A DNA stretch of 64,000 nt from Hungatella sp. (GTDB lineage Bacteria; Bacillota; Clostridia; Lachnospirales; Lachnospiraceae). The notes under the pieces are model-generated. The model made no database searches and was not told the DNA's origin. It was given only the letters and a program-made list of their open reading frames with translations. Location of the stretch: assembly GCA_009712635.1 (NCBI GenBank), contig WASS01000026.1, positions 62,001 to 126,000 on the forward strand. The letters run 5' to 3'. This document shows positions 18,418-27,392 of the stretch, piece after piece; the first letter of the stretch is position 1, and each line of letters begins with the position of its first letter. Position numbers and translations under genes: made by a program.

Positions 18418-18831
18418 ATGTATAACAAAATAATGGAATCATTAATTAAGAAGTTGAGATTTATCTTTCCTGAAACAAAGATTCGTTTAGGATCTATTGA
18501 AGAAGAGGAGAAAGAATCCTTCTTAGTGGCCGGAATTTCACAGGTGTCGGAAAATTGTATAAACGGGAAGCGATACTGCTGTAGTATAAAAATATTTATT
18601 AATTATTATCCCAAGGAAGCAGATGAGCAATATGAGGACCGGTACCATGTATTAGAGTTGTTAATGAAACATTTGGAATCGATTTCTTTGGAAAATGGGG
18701 TAGTTATAGGAAGTAAAGACAGATCTGGATTAGTAGAAAACGGTAATCTGAAATTTCAAACGGAATATCAAATATTCTTTCTGAAAAATCAGGAGGAGGA
18801 AGTGTCTATGGAGGACATTAACTTAAAATGA
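18418..18831 (+). CDS. phage tail terminator-like protein (DUF6838-like)
   Basis: The 137-residue protein begins with an amphipathic helix and continues as a beta-rich chain (KRYCCSIKIFINYYP; YHVLELLMKHLE). This is the pattern of the small protein encoded just before the sheath in Firmicute contractile tails. The likely role is capping the tail tube and sheath at the head-distal or free end. The call rests mainly on position and general pattern. A GGAGGCAAGGA ribosome binding sequence is present. Confidence 0.55.
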   Translation: MYNKIMESLIKKLRFIFPETKIRLGSIEEEEKESFLVAGISQVSENCINGKRYCCSIKIFINYYPKEADEQYEDRYHVLELLMKHLESISLENGVVIGSKDRSGLVENGNLKFQTEYQIFFLKNQEEEVSMEDINLK

Positions 18832-18844
18832 AAGAGGTAAATTA

Positions 18845-19045
18845 ATGACTGGAAACAGTAGAAGAAAGGCTGCGGAAAAATCTGATGCAGCACGTTATAC
18901 AAAAAAACAGTTAATTTGTTCAGAAAAGTATTGCAGCCAAAGTGACTTGCTATGCGCATTGTTAGAGAACGGAAAAACTTATTCACTGGCAGAAACAGAT
19001 GAGATAATGAATCGATTTAAGAAAGGTAAGGTAAACGTATGTTAG
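18845..19045 (+). CDS. small conserved protein preceding the tail sheath gene
   Basis: This 66-residue protein contains YTKKQLICSEKYCSQSDLL and LLENGKTYSLAE segments. I recall short proteins with the same layout directly before sheath genes in clostridial tail modules; their role is unknown. It ends inside the sheath start region, overlapping by 7 bases, which implies translational coupling. It has an AAGAGGTAAATT leader and no signal or membrane segment. Confidence 0.65.
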   Translation: MTGNSRRKAAEKSDAARYTKKQLICSEKYCSQSDLLCALLENGKTYSLAETDEIMNRFKKGKVNVC

Positions 19046-20337
19046 GTGGAGGAAATTTTAAAACACAAAATAAGGTATTTCCCGGTGCATATATAAATTT
19101 TATTAATCGTGCCACGTCAGGGGTATCCTTTGGTGACAGAGGTGTTGCTGCAATTCCAATGAGTTTAAGCTGGGGGCCGGAAAAGGAGATTTTTGAAGTT
19201 ACCGATGAGGAATTCCAGTACAACTGTAAAGAAATTTTTGGTTATTCGGTTGAGGATGCAGCAATGCTGCCTGTAAGAGAATTATTCAAAAATTTGAAAA
19301 AGGGAATCTTCTATCGGTTAAATACCGGTGACCATGCATTCTGTGACTATGGAACAGCAAAGTATTCCGGAATCCGGGGAAACAATTTGATGGTAGTCAT
19401 CTCAAAAAATGTAGATGACAATTCAAAATATAATGTGAGCATCTTATTTGATGGGAAAGAAATAGATGTTCAGACTGTATCGAAAACAGCTGAACTTAAA
19501 GATAATAATTACGTAATTTTTAAGAAGGAAGCAACACTGGCAGAAACTGCAGGACTTCCATTTGCTGGAGGTACCGATGGGAACGAAATAACCGGCGAAG
19601 ATTATTCGGAATTTTTACATGCGGTAGAAAGCAGCTCTTACCAGATTCTATGCTGCCCCTCACAGGATGATAAGGTGAAAGCATTATTTGCGGCCTTTAC
19701 CAGAAGAATGAGGGATGATGTCGGAGTGAAATTCCAGACAGTTCTACATCAATATTCAAAAGCAGATCATGAAGGAATCATATCAGTGGAAAATGAAGCC
19801 AAAGAGCATACTCCAGGTCTGGTTTATTGGGTAACAGGCGCTGAAGCAGCCTGCGATATTAACAAAACAGTGGAAAACAAGAAGTATGACGGAGAATACA
19901 CTGTAAAAGTTCCTTATACCCAGCTGCAGCTTGCTGATGCAATGAAGGCCGGCAAGTTCCTTTTACATAAGGTTGGAAGTGAGATCAGGGTTCTTACAGA
20001 TATTAATACACTGGTAACCTATACAGATGAAAAAGGAGAAGATTTCTCTAATAACCAGACCATCCGTGTTCTGGATCAGATTGGTAATGATGTTGCGGAA
20101 CTTTTTTATTCTCGTTATCTTGGAAAGATGCCAAATGATAATGCAGGGAGAATCAGTCTGTGGAATGATATTGTAACTTACGGCAAACAACTGGCAGTTT
20201 TAAGAGCAATTGAAGACTTTGATGCAAAAGCGGTCACAGTGGATAAAGGGGAGGGGAAACGGTCTGTTTTAGTGAATTTCCCGGTTCAGCCTATTAACTG
20301 TATGAGTATTTTGTACATGACAGTCGTTGTTTCATAA
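19039..20337 (+). CDS. contractile tail sheath protein (XkdK-like)
   Basis: This protein polymerises around the tail tube and contracts to drive it into the target envelope. The N terminus FKTQNKVFPGAYINFIN and GVSFGDRGVAAIPMSLSWGP are the linker and first domain typical of PBSX-type sheaths. The C-terminal domain around RAIEDFDAKAVTV carries the conserved sheath core. At 432 residues it is full length. It begins inside the preceding small gene and is followed 17 bases later by the tube gene. Confidence 0.92.
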   Translation: MLGGGNFKTQNKVFPGAYINFINRATSGVSFGDRGVAAIPMSLSWGPEKEIFEVTDEEFQYNCKEIFGYSVEDAAMLPVRELFKNLKKGIFYRLNTGDHAFCDYGTAKYSGIRGNNLMVVISKNVDDNSKYNVSILFDGKEIDVQTVSKTAELKDNNYVIFKKEATLAETAGLPFAGGTDGNEITGEDYSEFLHAVESSSYQILCCPSQDDKVKALFAAFTRRMRDDVGVKFQTVLHQYSKADHEGIISVENEAKEHTPGLVYWVTGAEAACDINKTVENKKYDGEYTVKVPYTQLQLADAMKAGKFLLHKVGSEIRVLTDINTLVTYTDEKGEDFSNNQTIRVLDQIGNDVAELFYSRYLGKMPNDNAGRISLWNDIVTYGKQLAVLRAIEDFDAKAVTVDKGEGKRSVLVNFPVQPINCMSILYMTVVVS

Positions 20338-20354
20338 GAAAGGGGTAATGAATA

Positions 20355-20828
20355 ATGAGTAATATAACAATGAATGCGTGGGATGCAGTCAGCGCAGCAA
20401 AAGCAGAGTGCTTTATTACAATTGAAAATGAGCGTTTTAATTTTATGCAGGCTTTGAATCTGGAAGCAAAGATTGAAAAAGTGAAGTCTGAAATCCCGAT
20501 TCTTGGACGAGCTATGAAAGGGAATAAAACGGTTGGAATGAAGGGAACCGGTTCTGCAACATTTCACTATAACACAAGCATTTTCCGTGATATTTTATAT
20601 CGATACCAGCAGACTGGCAAGGATATCTACTTTGATATTCAGGTTACGAATGAAGATCCTGCTTCCAGTGTAGGAAGACAGACTGTCATTTTAAAGAATT
20701 GTAACTTAAACGGCGGAATTATTACCAAGTTTGATGCCTCAGGAGAATATTTAGAGGATGAATTTGAATTTACATTTGAAAGCTGGGAAATGCCAGAGCG
20801 TTTCGGAACAATTGCAGGAATGCAGTAA
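20355..20828 (+). CDS. tail tube protein (XkdM-like)
   Basis: Hexamers of this protein stack to form the inner tube. The 157 residues include the family segments NAWDAVSAAKAECFITIE, KMKGTGSATFHYN-like around residue 60 and DIYFDIQVTNED, and the chain ends in a beta-hairpin region DEFEFTFESWEMPE. The length and place directly after the sheath are those of PBSX XkdM. A strong ribosome binding site precedes the ATG. Confidence 0.92.
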   Translation: MSNITMNAWDAVSAAKAECFITIENERFNFMQALNLEAKIEKVKSEIPILGRAMKGNKTVGMKGTGSATFHYNTSIFRDILYRYQQTGKDIYFDIQVTNEDPASSVGRQTVILKNCNLNGGIITKFDASGEYLEDEFEFTFESWEMPERFGTIAGMQ

Positions 20829-20848
20829 ATACAAGGAGGGACATGAAA

Positions 20849-21277
20849 ATGGGAGATTTAAGTTGTTTTTTAAGTCAGAATGCTGTTAAAGCGGAGAATG
20901 AGAAATTTGTAGCTTCAAAACGTTTTATTGGTCAGAAAAATAAACCAGTTGAGTGGGAGATTAAAGCGATCACTTCAAAAGAAGATGAGGCGTTGAGAAA
21001 AGAGTGCACGAAACGGGTACAGGTGACTGGCAAAAAGGGGCAGTATACACAGGAGACTGACTATAATCTTTATCTTGGAAAACTGGCCGCAGAATGTACG
21101 GTGTATCCCAATTTGAATGATAAAGGTCTACAGGATTCCTACCAGGTTATGGGATCAGATGCTCTGTTAAAAGCAATGCTGACTGCTGGAGAATATGCCG
21201 GATATTTAGAGCGGATCCAGCAGGTAAATGGATTTGATACAACACTTGAAGAGCAGGTTGAAGAAGCAAAAAACTAA
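20849..21277 (+). CDS. tail assembly chaperone, short (G-like) product (XkdN-like)
   Basis: This protein is expected to hold the tape measure during tail assembly, like lambda gpG. It includes SKRFIGQKNKPVEWEIKAI and YNLYLGKLAAECTVYPN, segments typical of XkdN. I chose the ATG at 20849 because it lies 9 bases after AAGGAGG; an ATG at 20843 adds two residues. Its last codons are GCA AAA AAC TAA, which place a canonical A AAA AAC slippery heptamer immediately before the stop. Confidence 0.9.
   Translation: MGDLSCFLSQNAVKAENEKFVASKRFIGQKNKPVEWEIKAITSKEDEALRKECTKRVQVTGKKGQYTQETDYNLYLGKLAAECTVYPNLNDKGLQDSYQVMGSDALLKAMLTAGEYAGYLERIQQVNGFDTTLEEQVEEAKN
21268..21274 (+). promoter_or_regulatory. programmed -1 ribosomal frameshift site
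   Basis: The heptamer A AAA AAC is in the correct phase relative to the XkdN-like frame (GCA AAA AAC TAA). A -1 slip avoids the stop and continues through LIDGGD into the downstream small frame without any intervening stop. This matches the conserved G/GT frameshift of tailed-phage chaperone genes. No downstream hairpin was confirmed. Confidence 0.8.
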
Positions 21278-21291
21278 TAGATGGAGGCGAT

Positions 21292-21456
21292 ATGGAAGCT
21301 AACATTGCTTACTATTGTCTCCACAAGCTTCACAAATGGCCACATGAATTTTTAAGCCTTGACCGGTATGAGAAGGCGTTTATCATTGCAGCAGTGAATC
21401 TGAAACTGGAAAATGATAAAAAACAGGCTCAAAAAGCAAAGGCCAGGCACAGGTAA
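21292..21456 (+). CDS. T-like extension of the tail assembly chaperone
   Basis: The 54-residue frame encodes HKWPHEFLSLDRYEKAFIIA followed by a lysine-rich tail, a pattern found after XkdN-like genes in Firmicute tail modules. It lies in the -1 frame of the preceding gene and is reachable through the slippery site, giving a fused product of about 202 residues. A GGAGG at 21283-21287 before its ATG could also permit independent translation. It should bind the tape measure or tube protein during assembly. Confidence 0.75.
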   Translation: MEANIAYYCLHKLHKWPHEFLSLDRYEKAFIIAAVNLKLENDKKQAQKAKARHR

Positions 21457-21515
21457 AATGAGGGAAGCGTTTTAACAGACGTTTCCCAAATAATAAATGG
21501 AAAGGAGGTAGAAGT

Positions 21516-23978
21516 GTGGCGACATTAGAAAACTCAATACAGCTTGTTGACGGTGCAACACCTGTACTGAAAAGAGTCAGTACTTCCATTAATATGACTG
21601 CCGGTCTTATGCGCAGCTTACAAATGGCATCATCAAATGCGCTGGCGTTACCTGGAATGCAAATGTGGGAATCTTCACTGGCTGGAATTCGCTTGCAGTA
21701 TGACAGGGTAGAAGAAACGGTGTATCAAGTGAAAGACCAGCAGGAAGAGTTAACTGATAGTACAAAAGAGAATGAGAAAGAAGTCGAAAAGCTAAAGAAA
21801 GCCTGGGAAAAAGTGGTTTCTGTCACAAAGAAAATGGGTATTAAGACAGGTGCCATGGATATTTTCAATCAGGCAAACGACATGAAAGCCGCAGGTAATG
21901 TCATACAGACAAGAACCGGTATGCAAGGACCAGATCTTAGTGCAGCGCAAAAAAGTGCTTCTAATCTCTATATTGATAATTTAAGTCCCAGTCTCAGCTC
22001 GGCAGCACAAAGCCTTTCTGCAGTTAATCAGCTTACTGGACAAACGGGAAGCGGATTAGAGCAGATAACCCGTGCCGGGCTGCTGATGCAGGATACCTTT
22101 GGATATGGACTGACAGATAGTATAAAGTCCGCAGGTATGTTGGAACAGCAGTTTGGTATATCTGGTGCTGAAGCATTTGATTTGATTATTCAGGGAACAC
22201 AGGCAGGTCTTAATAAGAATGGAGATTTACTGGCAACAATTAATCAGTATTCATCCAGATTTAAAAGCCTGGGCCTTGGTGGAGGCGAAATGTTTCAGGC
22301 TTTCATTAATGGTGCTGAAAATGGAGGAGTTTCAATAGCTTCCCTTGGTACAGCGGTTAGCGAATTCTCAAAACGTGCAGTCAGTGGTGGTAAAGATTCC
22401 AGCCAGGGATTTGCTGCTTTAGGACTTGATGCAAATAAAATGACGGAAGCATTTAAAGGTGGTGGAGAGACCGCAAAGCAAGCTTTTATGCAGACAATGG
22501 ATGCCTTAAACAATATGGAAGACCCGGTAAGTAAAAATCTGGCAGGAGTTAAGCTGTTTGGTGATGCATGGGCAAATATTGGAAGTGACGGTGTAATGGC
22601 ATTGTCTGACCTAAGTGGATCCGTTGAATTGACAAAAGATCATCTGGAGGAACTAGACAGTATAAAGTATAACGATGCAGCAAGTGCTCTCAGTTCACTG
22701 GCAAAGACAATTAATATTGGATTAGCAGGACCAATTGGCGGGATAGTAGACTTTGTTACAAAAAGTATTCAGGATTTTACATCAGGATTGCAGGGAGATG
22801 TTGAAAATATCAGTGGGATTTTTGGTGTAATTGGACTGGCAGCGGGAACTATTGGTAATTTTATTGCTGAGTCATGGTCGGTTCTCCAACCTGTTATCCT
22901 GGGGATTGTTGCTGCCTTAATTGTTTACAATGCAGTTTTGGGAGCTGGTTGGCTGGTAATGGCTGCTAATGCGGCTCAAACAGCCTTGAGTACGGTTTGC
23001 GGTTGGGCCAATGTTGTAGCTACAACAGCACAAAAGATTGCAGTTGAAGGTCTAAATGCAGCACTGGGAGCTTCTCCTCTGACTTGGTTCCTGATTCTGC
23101 TTATTGCGATTATTGCTCTTTTTTATGCAGGAGTAGCGGCTATTAATCATTTTGCCGGAACATCCTATAGTGCTACAGGAATAATTTGCGGTGTATTCGC
23201 AGCGGCATTAGCTTTTATCGGTAATATTCTGATGGCAATGGGAGAAATGGTTATTGGAGTAGTTGAATTTATGTTGAATCCTTTTATTTTCTTGGCTAAT
23301 TTTATAGCAAATATGTTCCGTGATCCTCTTGCTTCGGCAGTGTATCTATTTGCAGATTTTGGAGATCAAATTTTGGGCCTGATTCAGAAGGTAGCAAAAG
23401 CTCTGGATCTGGTTACTGGTTCTAATTTTGAAGCAACAGTATCAGTCTGGAGAGAAGACATTTATGGTTTTTATGATAGATTTGCTAAGAAACATGGAAA
23501 TGGGACTTACGAAGAAAAGTTTAAACCATTGGATTTAGATAAGATGATGTCTGAAGCGGGATATAAACTGGATCGTTTTAATTATGGTGATTCTTATAAA
23601 AATGGTAATAATTTTGGTACGGGTATAGAAAATGGAGTTAAAAATAAATATGAGGATATTAAAACGCTTGTTAAGCAGCATGATCCTGTAGAAAACACAC
23701 AGGTACCCAATGAAGATATTATAAAAAACACAGGTAATACTGCGGTGAGTACAGCAGCTATGGCAGATTCCATGGATATCGTAGATGAGGAATTAAAGTA
23801 CATGCGGGATGCAGCTGAGCAGGAAATTATTAACCGGTTTACACTGGCGGAATTGAAGGTGGATGTTAATAATAATAACACCATAAAGACTGTTACGGAC
23901 ATTGATAACGTAGCTCGAATGCTTAGTGATGTTACTACAGAAATGCTGGTTTCTTCCGCAGAAGGGACGGTATATTAA
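21516..23978 (+). CDS. tail tape measure protein
   Basis: This long protein of 820 residues sets tail length. It has a charged coiled-coil start (~50-110), a central region rich in small residues, several hydrophobic helices (~440-620) typical of tape measures, and an acidic C terminus. The GTG start at 21516 follows AAAGGAGGT. By the rule of roughly 0.15 nm per residue known for lambda-type tails, a tail near 120 nm is expected; this is an estimate. It directly follows the chaperone pair, as in all such modules. Confidence 0.92.
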   Translation: MATLENSIQLVDGATPVLKRVSTSINMTAGLMRSLQMASSNALALPGMQMWESSLAGIRLQYDRVEETVYQVKDQQEELTDSTKENEKEVEKLKKAWEKVVSVTKKMGIKTGAMDIFNQANDMKAAGNVIQTRTGMQGPDLSAAQKSASNLYIDNLSPSLSSAAQSLSAVNQLTGQTGSGLEQITRAGLLMQDTFGYGLTDSIKSAGMLEQQFGISGAEAFDLIIQGTQAGLNKNGDLLATINQYSSRFKSLGLGGGEMFQAFINGAENGGVSIASLGTAVSEFSKRAVSGGKDSSQGFAALGLDANKMTEAFKGGGETAKQAFMQTMDALNNMEDPVSKNLAGVKLFGDAWANIGSDGVMALSDLSGSVELTKDHLEELDSIKYNDAASALSSLAKTINIGLAGPIGGIVDFVTKSIQDFTSGLQGDVENISGIFGVIGLAAGTIGNFIAESWSVLQPVILGIVAALIVYNAVLGAGWLVMAANAAQTALSTVCGWANVVATTAQKIAVEGLNAALGASPLTWFLILLIAIIALFYAGVAAINHFAGTSYSATGIICGVFAAALAFIGNILMAMGEMVIGVVEFMLNPFIFLANFIANMFRDPLASAVYLFADFGDQILGLIQKVAKALDLVTGSNFEATVSVWREDIYGFYDRFAKKHGNGTYEEKFKPLDLDKMMSEAGYKLDRFNYGDSYKNGNNFGTGIENGVKNKYEDIKTLVKQHDPVENTQVPNEDIIKNTGNTAVSTAAMADSMDIVDEELKYMRDAAEQEIINRFTLAELKVDVNNNNTIKTVTDIDNVARMLSDVTTEMLVSSAEGTVY

Positions 23979-24646
23979 TGGCTTATCAAATCTATATTGA
24001 TGACATGCTTCTTCCTCTTCCACCAGAAAAAATACCATTAAAATACAATGGACAGAATGAAACTGTAAATCTCATTAATGGAGAGGAGATTAATTTAGTT
24101 AAGCCAACTGGTCTTGCTGAAATAAGCCTGGATGTAATTATCCCTCAAATGGAATATCCATGTGCCACTTGGGATGGAAGTATAGGAAGTGCAGAAGATT
24201 TCTTAACTAAAATAAAAAAACTTAAGGATAATGGGAATTTTTTTGAATTTACTGTAATACGTGAAGGTCTAATGGGAAACAGTTTATTTGACACAACTCT
24301 TGATGTGACATTGGAGGACTTTAAAGTCACAGATGATGTCAGTGAGGGGTTTGATCTGGCAGTGTCTCTTAACATGAAAGAATATAAAAGTTATGGAACA
24401 AAAATCATGAATTTTAAAATCGATGAGGATGAATCCCAAAATGAAGTGACCAGTTCGGAAGAAGAACGTCAGGGAGAGCCGCCAATCGTAAAAGAATATA
24501 CGGTTGTAAAAGGAGATTGCCTTTGGTCCATTGCTAAAAAAAATCTTGGAGATGGAAGCCGGTGGAAAGAAATATACCAGTTAAATCGCGATAAAATTTC
24601 CAATCCTAATTTGATTTATCCAAATCAGGTATTAATTATGCCTTAG
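23978..24646 (+). CDS. LysM-domain tail protein (XkdP-like)
   Basis: The protein is 222 residues long. Its first ~130 residues form a beta-rich baseplate-type domain, and the last ~48 form a LysM motif (YTVVKGDCLWSIAKKNLG...IYPNQVLIMP, shown in part) that binds peptidoglycan or the hub. The gene overlaps the tape-measure stop by one base and precedes the hub protein. XkdP of PBSX has the same domain order. Confidence 0.9.
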   Translation: MAYQIYIDDMLLPLPPEKIPLKYNGQNETVNLINGEEINLVKPTGLAEISLDVIIPQMEYPCATWDGSIGSAEDFLTKIKKLKDNGNFFEFTVIREGLMGNSLFDTTLDVTLEDFKVTDDVSEGFDLAVSLNMKEYKSYGTKIMNFKIDEDESQNEVTSSEEERQGEPPIVKEYTVVKGDCLWSIAKKNLGDGSRWKEIYQLNRDKISNPNLIYPNQVLIMP

Positions 24647-24658
24647 GAAAGGAGAAAG

Positions 24659-25615
24659 ATGAAAGCACATTTATATATCCAAAATAATAGGACCGTTTAT
24701 GAACCAGTCGTATGCGGAAACATTTCATGGCAGACCCAACGGAGAGGACAGCCGGGAAAGTGCACATTTACTCTTCTCCCGGACAAAATGCTTCAAATTG
24801 AAGAGGGCAATGCTGTCCGGTTGGACGTAACTGGAATCCCTGTTTTCTTTGGGTTTATTTTCGAACGTAACTGGAACAGTGATGGTCAGGTAAAGGTTAC
24901 AGCATACGATCAGCTGCGTTATCTAAAAAATAAAGACACTTATAATTATACGGATTTAACTGCCGCTGAATTAATACAGATGATTGCAGATGATTTTCAT
25001 CTAAAAACAGGAGAACTTGAGGATACTGGTCAGAAATTTTCCAGAAAAGAAAAGGACAAGACGTTGTTTGATATTATTTTGAACAATATGGATCTTGCTA
25101 TGATACATTCTGGGAAATTATATACGTTCTATGATGATGTAGGAAAATTAACACTAAAATCTATGGAAAACATGAAGCTGGATATCATGATTGATGAAAC
25201 GACAGCACAGGACTATGACTATAAAGTCAGTATTGACAGCAATACCTTTAATCTCATCAAACTGTATTACGACAATAGTGATACGAAACAAAGAGAGTGT
25301 TACATTACGAAAAGCACAGAGAACATAAATAAATGGGGAGTCCTTAAAAAGGATGAATCCATTGAAAAGGGAGTGGATGGACAAAAAGTAGCAGAAACCT
25401 ATCTGACTTTGTATAACCGCCCCTCCCGTTCCCTGACAATAAAAGATGCATTTGGTGATATTCGTGCCAGAGCTGGTTGTCTTATCCCGGTTTTTCTGGA
25501 TACATTAGACACAAGTTGTAAAAATTATCTGGTTATTGAATCAGTCACTCACAAAATTGATGAAGGAATTCATACTATGGATTTAACATTGAGAGGAGCA
25601 AAAATAGTTGGCTGA
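24659..25615 (+). CDS. baseplate hub protein (XkdQ/gpD-like)
   Basis: This 318-residue protein resembles the XkdQ/YqbQ family, which is related to late control protein D and gp27-type hubs joining tube and baseplate. Supporting segments are GNISWQTQRRGQPGKCTF near the N terminus and the C-terminal VIESVTHKIDEGIHTMDLTLRG. The position between the LysM protein and DUF2577 protein is the PBSX order. No transmembrane segment is present. Confidence 0.88.
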   Translation: MKAHLYIQNNRTVYEPVVCGNISWQTQRRGQPGKCTFTLLPDKMLQIEEGNAVRLDVTGIPVFFGFIFERNWNSDGQVKVTAYDQLRYLKNKDTYNYTDLTAAELIQMIADDFHLKTGELEDTGQKFSRKEKDKTLFDIILNNMDLAMIHSGKLYTFYDDVGKLTLKSMENMKLDIMIDETTAQDYDYKVSIDSNTFNLIKLYYDNSDTKQRECYITKSTENINKWGVLKKDESIEKGVDGQKVAETYLTLYNRPSRSLTIKDAFGDIRARAGCLIPVFLDTLDTSCKNYLVIESVTHKIDEGIHTMDLTLRGAKIVG

Positions 25616-25922
25616 CGTTGAATGGATAGAGAACATAAAAAGAATTGTAATGCAGGCTGTAGAGGCTGGTGATCCTTGTGATGTTATAACTGCTTCTGTG
25701 CTTAACACGGATCCATTAGAAATCCGGATAGATCAGAAAACCATATTAACAAAAACCCAGATTATATTACCAGAACAGTTTACAGACCATTTAAGTGTAA
25801 TGGAAATACCAGGTTTGGGAGAAATGACAGTGACTGTAAAGGCAGGTCTGAAAAATGAAGACAGGATTCTTCTCATTCAAAAACGGGGAGGACAACAATA
25901 CGTAGTCGCAGGCAGATGGTAA
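25608..25922 (+). CDS. DUF2577 baseplate protein (XkdR-like)
   Basis: This is a 104-residue protein with the pattern DPLEIRIDQKTILTKTQIILPE, a small OB-fold-like chain typical of DUF2577, thought to contribute to the spike/hub. It starts with TTG and overlaps the end of the hub gene by 8 bases, implying coupled translation. It ends GGQQYVVAGRW, as members of this family often do. Confidence 0.88.
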   Translation: MADVEWIENIKRIVMQAVEAGDPCDVITASVLNTDPLEIRIDQKTILTKTQIILPEQFTDHLSVMEIPGLGEMTVTVKAGLKNEDRILLIQKRGGQQYVVAGRW

Positions 25923-25934
25923 AGGAGGAATACT

Positions 25935-26336
25935 ATGCTCCCAGTAACAGGTAATATTTTGGAACAGGACTTTAAAGTAATTGAGCAGCCATCTAAAACC
26001 TTCCGTCTTGTTATGGACAGGGGTCGTATTATGGGAATGACAGATGGTTTAGAGGCAATTCGACAGTCTGTTTACTGCATTTTAAATACGGAGCGTTTTG
26101 ACTGGCTAATTTATAGCTGGAATTATGGAGTGGAATTAAACAGGCTTTATGGAAGGCCGTTAGGGCTGGTTAAAGCTAAAGTGAAAAAAAGAATCATGGA
26201 AGCCCTAAAGCAAGACGACCGAATCAATGAGGTGGATAATTTCTCTTTTAAAGAGAAGGGTACTTCACTATATGTAACATTTACCGTCCATACTCCAGTG
26301 GGAGAAATTAATGCTGAAAAGGAGGTGAATTTTTAA
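25935..26336 (+). CDS. DUF2634 baseplate wedge protein (XkdS/gp25-like)
   Basis: The 133-residue protein includes GLEAIRQSVYCILNTERFDWLIYSWNYG (partly quoted), the hallmark of the gp25/XkdS wedge family that initiates sheath polymerisation. An AAAGGAGG ribosome binding site precedes the ATG. It is immediately followed by the baseplate J gene, as in other contractile tails. Confidence 0.9.
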   Translation: MLPVTGNILEQDFKVIEQPSKTFRLVMDRGRIMGMTDGLEAIRQSVYCILNTERFDWLIYSWNYGVELNRLYGRPLGLVKAKVKKRIMEALKQDDRINEVDNFSFKEKGTSLYVTFTVHTPVGEINAEKEVNF

Positions 26337-27392
26337 GTGTATGAAAGTGTTTCGTATGAGAACATATTAAAGCGTATGTTAAATAAAGTATCATCTGACT
26401 TAGATAAAAGAGAAGGTTCTGTAATTTATACAGCGCTGGCTCCAGCTGCTGCAGAGCTTGCTATTATGTACATAGAGATCGACCAGGTTTTAAAAGAGAT
26501 TTTTGCTGATACTGCTGACAGAGAATTTTTAATACGTAGAGCAGCTGAGCGCGGAATTATTCCAAAGGCAGCTTCTTATGCAGAGCTAAAGGCACGATTT
26601 AATATGGAAATTCCAATAGGAAGTCGTTTTTCCCAAAACTTAATTAATTACAAGGCTATAGAAAAATTAGGTGACTTTGAATACCGGATGCGGTGTGAAA
26701 CAATTGGTACTTCAGGAAATGCAAATTTAGGCAGATTGATCCCCATTGAATATATAAAAGGCTTAACATTTGCTGAACTTACAGAACTTTTAGTACCAGG
26801 AGAAGAGGAAGAGGAAACAGAACGGTTTCGTAAACGATATTTTGACAGTTTGAAATCTCAGGCGTACGGTGGAAATATTGCAGATTATAAAGAGAAAGTT
26901 TCAGCAATTTCAGGAGTAGGTGGGGTAAAGGTGTTTCCTGCCTGGAATGGTGGCGGAACGGTGAAACTGGTCATTGTTGATTCCTCTTTTTACGCTCCCA
27001 GTCTGGATTTAATTGAACGTGTGCAGGAACAGATTGATCCAATTACAGATCAGGGGAAAGGCTATGGAATTGCCCCTATTGGTCATAAAGTTTCTGTTGC
27101 AGGCGCCCAGGCAGAGGTAGTATCAATTACTGCAAAAATCACATATCAGACAGGATATGACTACAGTAAATGTAAAGATTTTATTGAAAAGACTATGGAC
27201 GAATATTTCGAAGAATTGAATCATTCGTGGCAAGAGTTAAATAACATTATTGTCAGGATTTCCAGAATTGAAAGCAGATTGCTGGATGTGGAAGGGGTTC
27301 TTGATGTCATGGATACAAAGATCAATGGAGTTAATGGTAATTATGTAATTCCCTCTGAGAAGATAGCACTACGAGGTGATGTCGATGCTTAA
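26337..27392 (+). CDS. baseplate J-like protein (XkdT)
   Basis: This 351-residue wedge protein belongs to the baseplate J/gp47 family. It shows the N-terminal helix with DLDKREGSVIYTALAPAAAE and the central AYGGNIADYKEKVSAISGVGGVKVFP region (partly quoted). It starts with GTG directly after the previous stop (TAAGTG), with AAAAGGAGGTG just upstream. It is full length, and its end overlaps the next gene. Confidence 0.92.
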   Translation: MYESVSYENILKRMLNKVSSDLDKREGSVIYTALAPAAAELAIMYIEIDQVLKEIFADTADREFLIRRAAERGIIPKAASYAELKARFNMEIPIGSRFSQNLINYKAIEKLGDFEYRMRCETIGTSGNANLGRLIPIEYIKGLTFAELTELLVPGEEEEETERFRKRYFDSLKSQAYGGNIADYKEKVSAISGVGGVKVFPAWNGGGTVKLVIVDSSFYAPSLDLIERVQEQIDPITDQGKGYGIAPIGHKVSVAGAQAEVVSITAKITYQTGYDYSKCKDFIEKTMDEYFEELNHSWQELNNIIVRISRIESRLLDVEGVLDVMDTKINGVNGNYVIPSEKIALRGDVDA

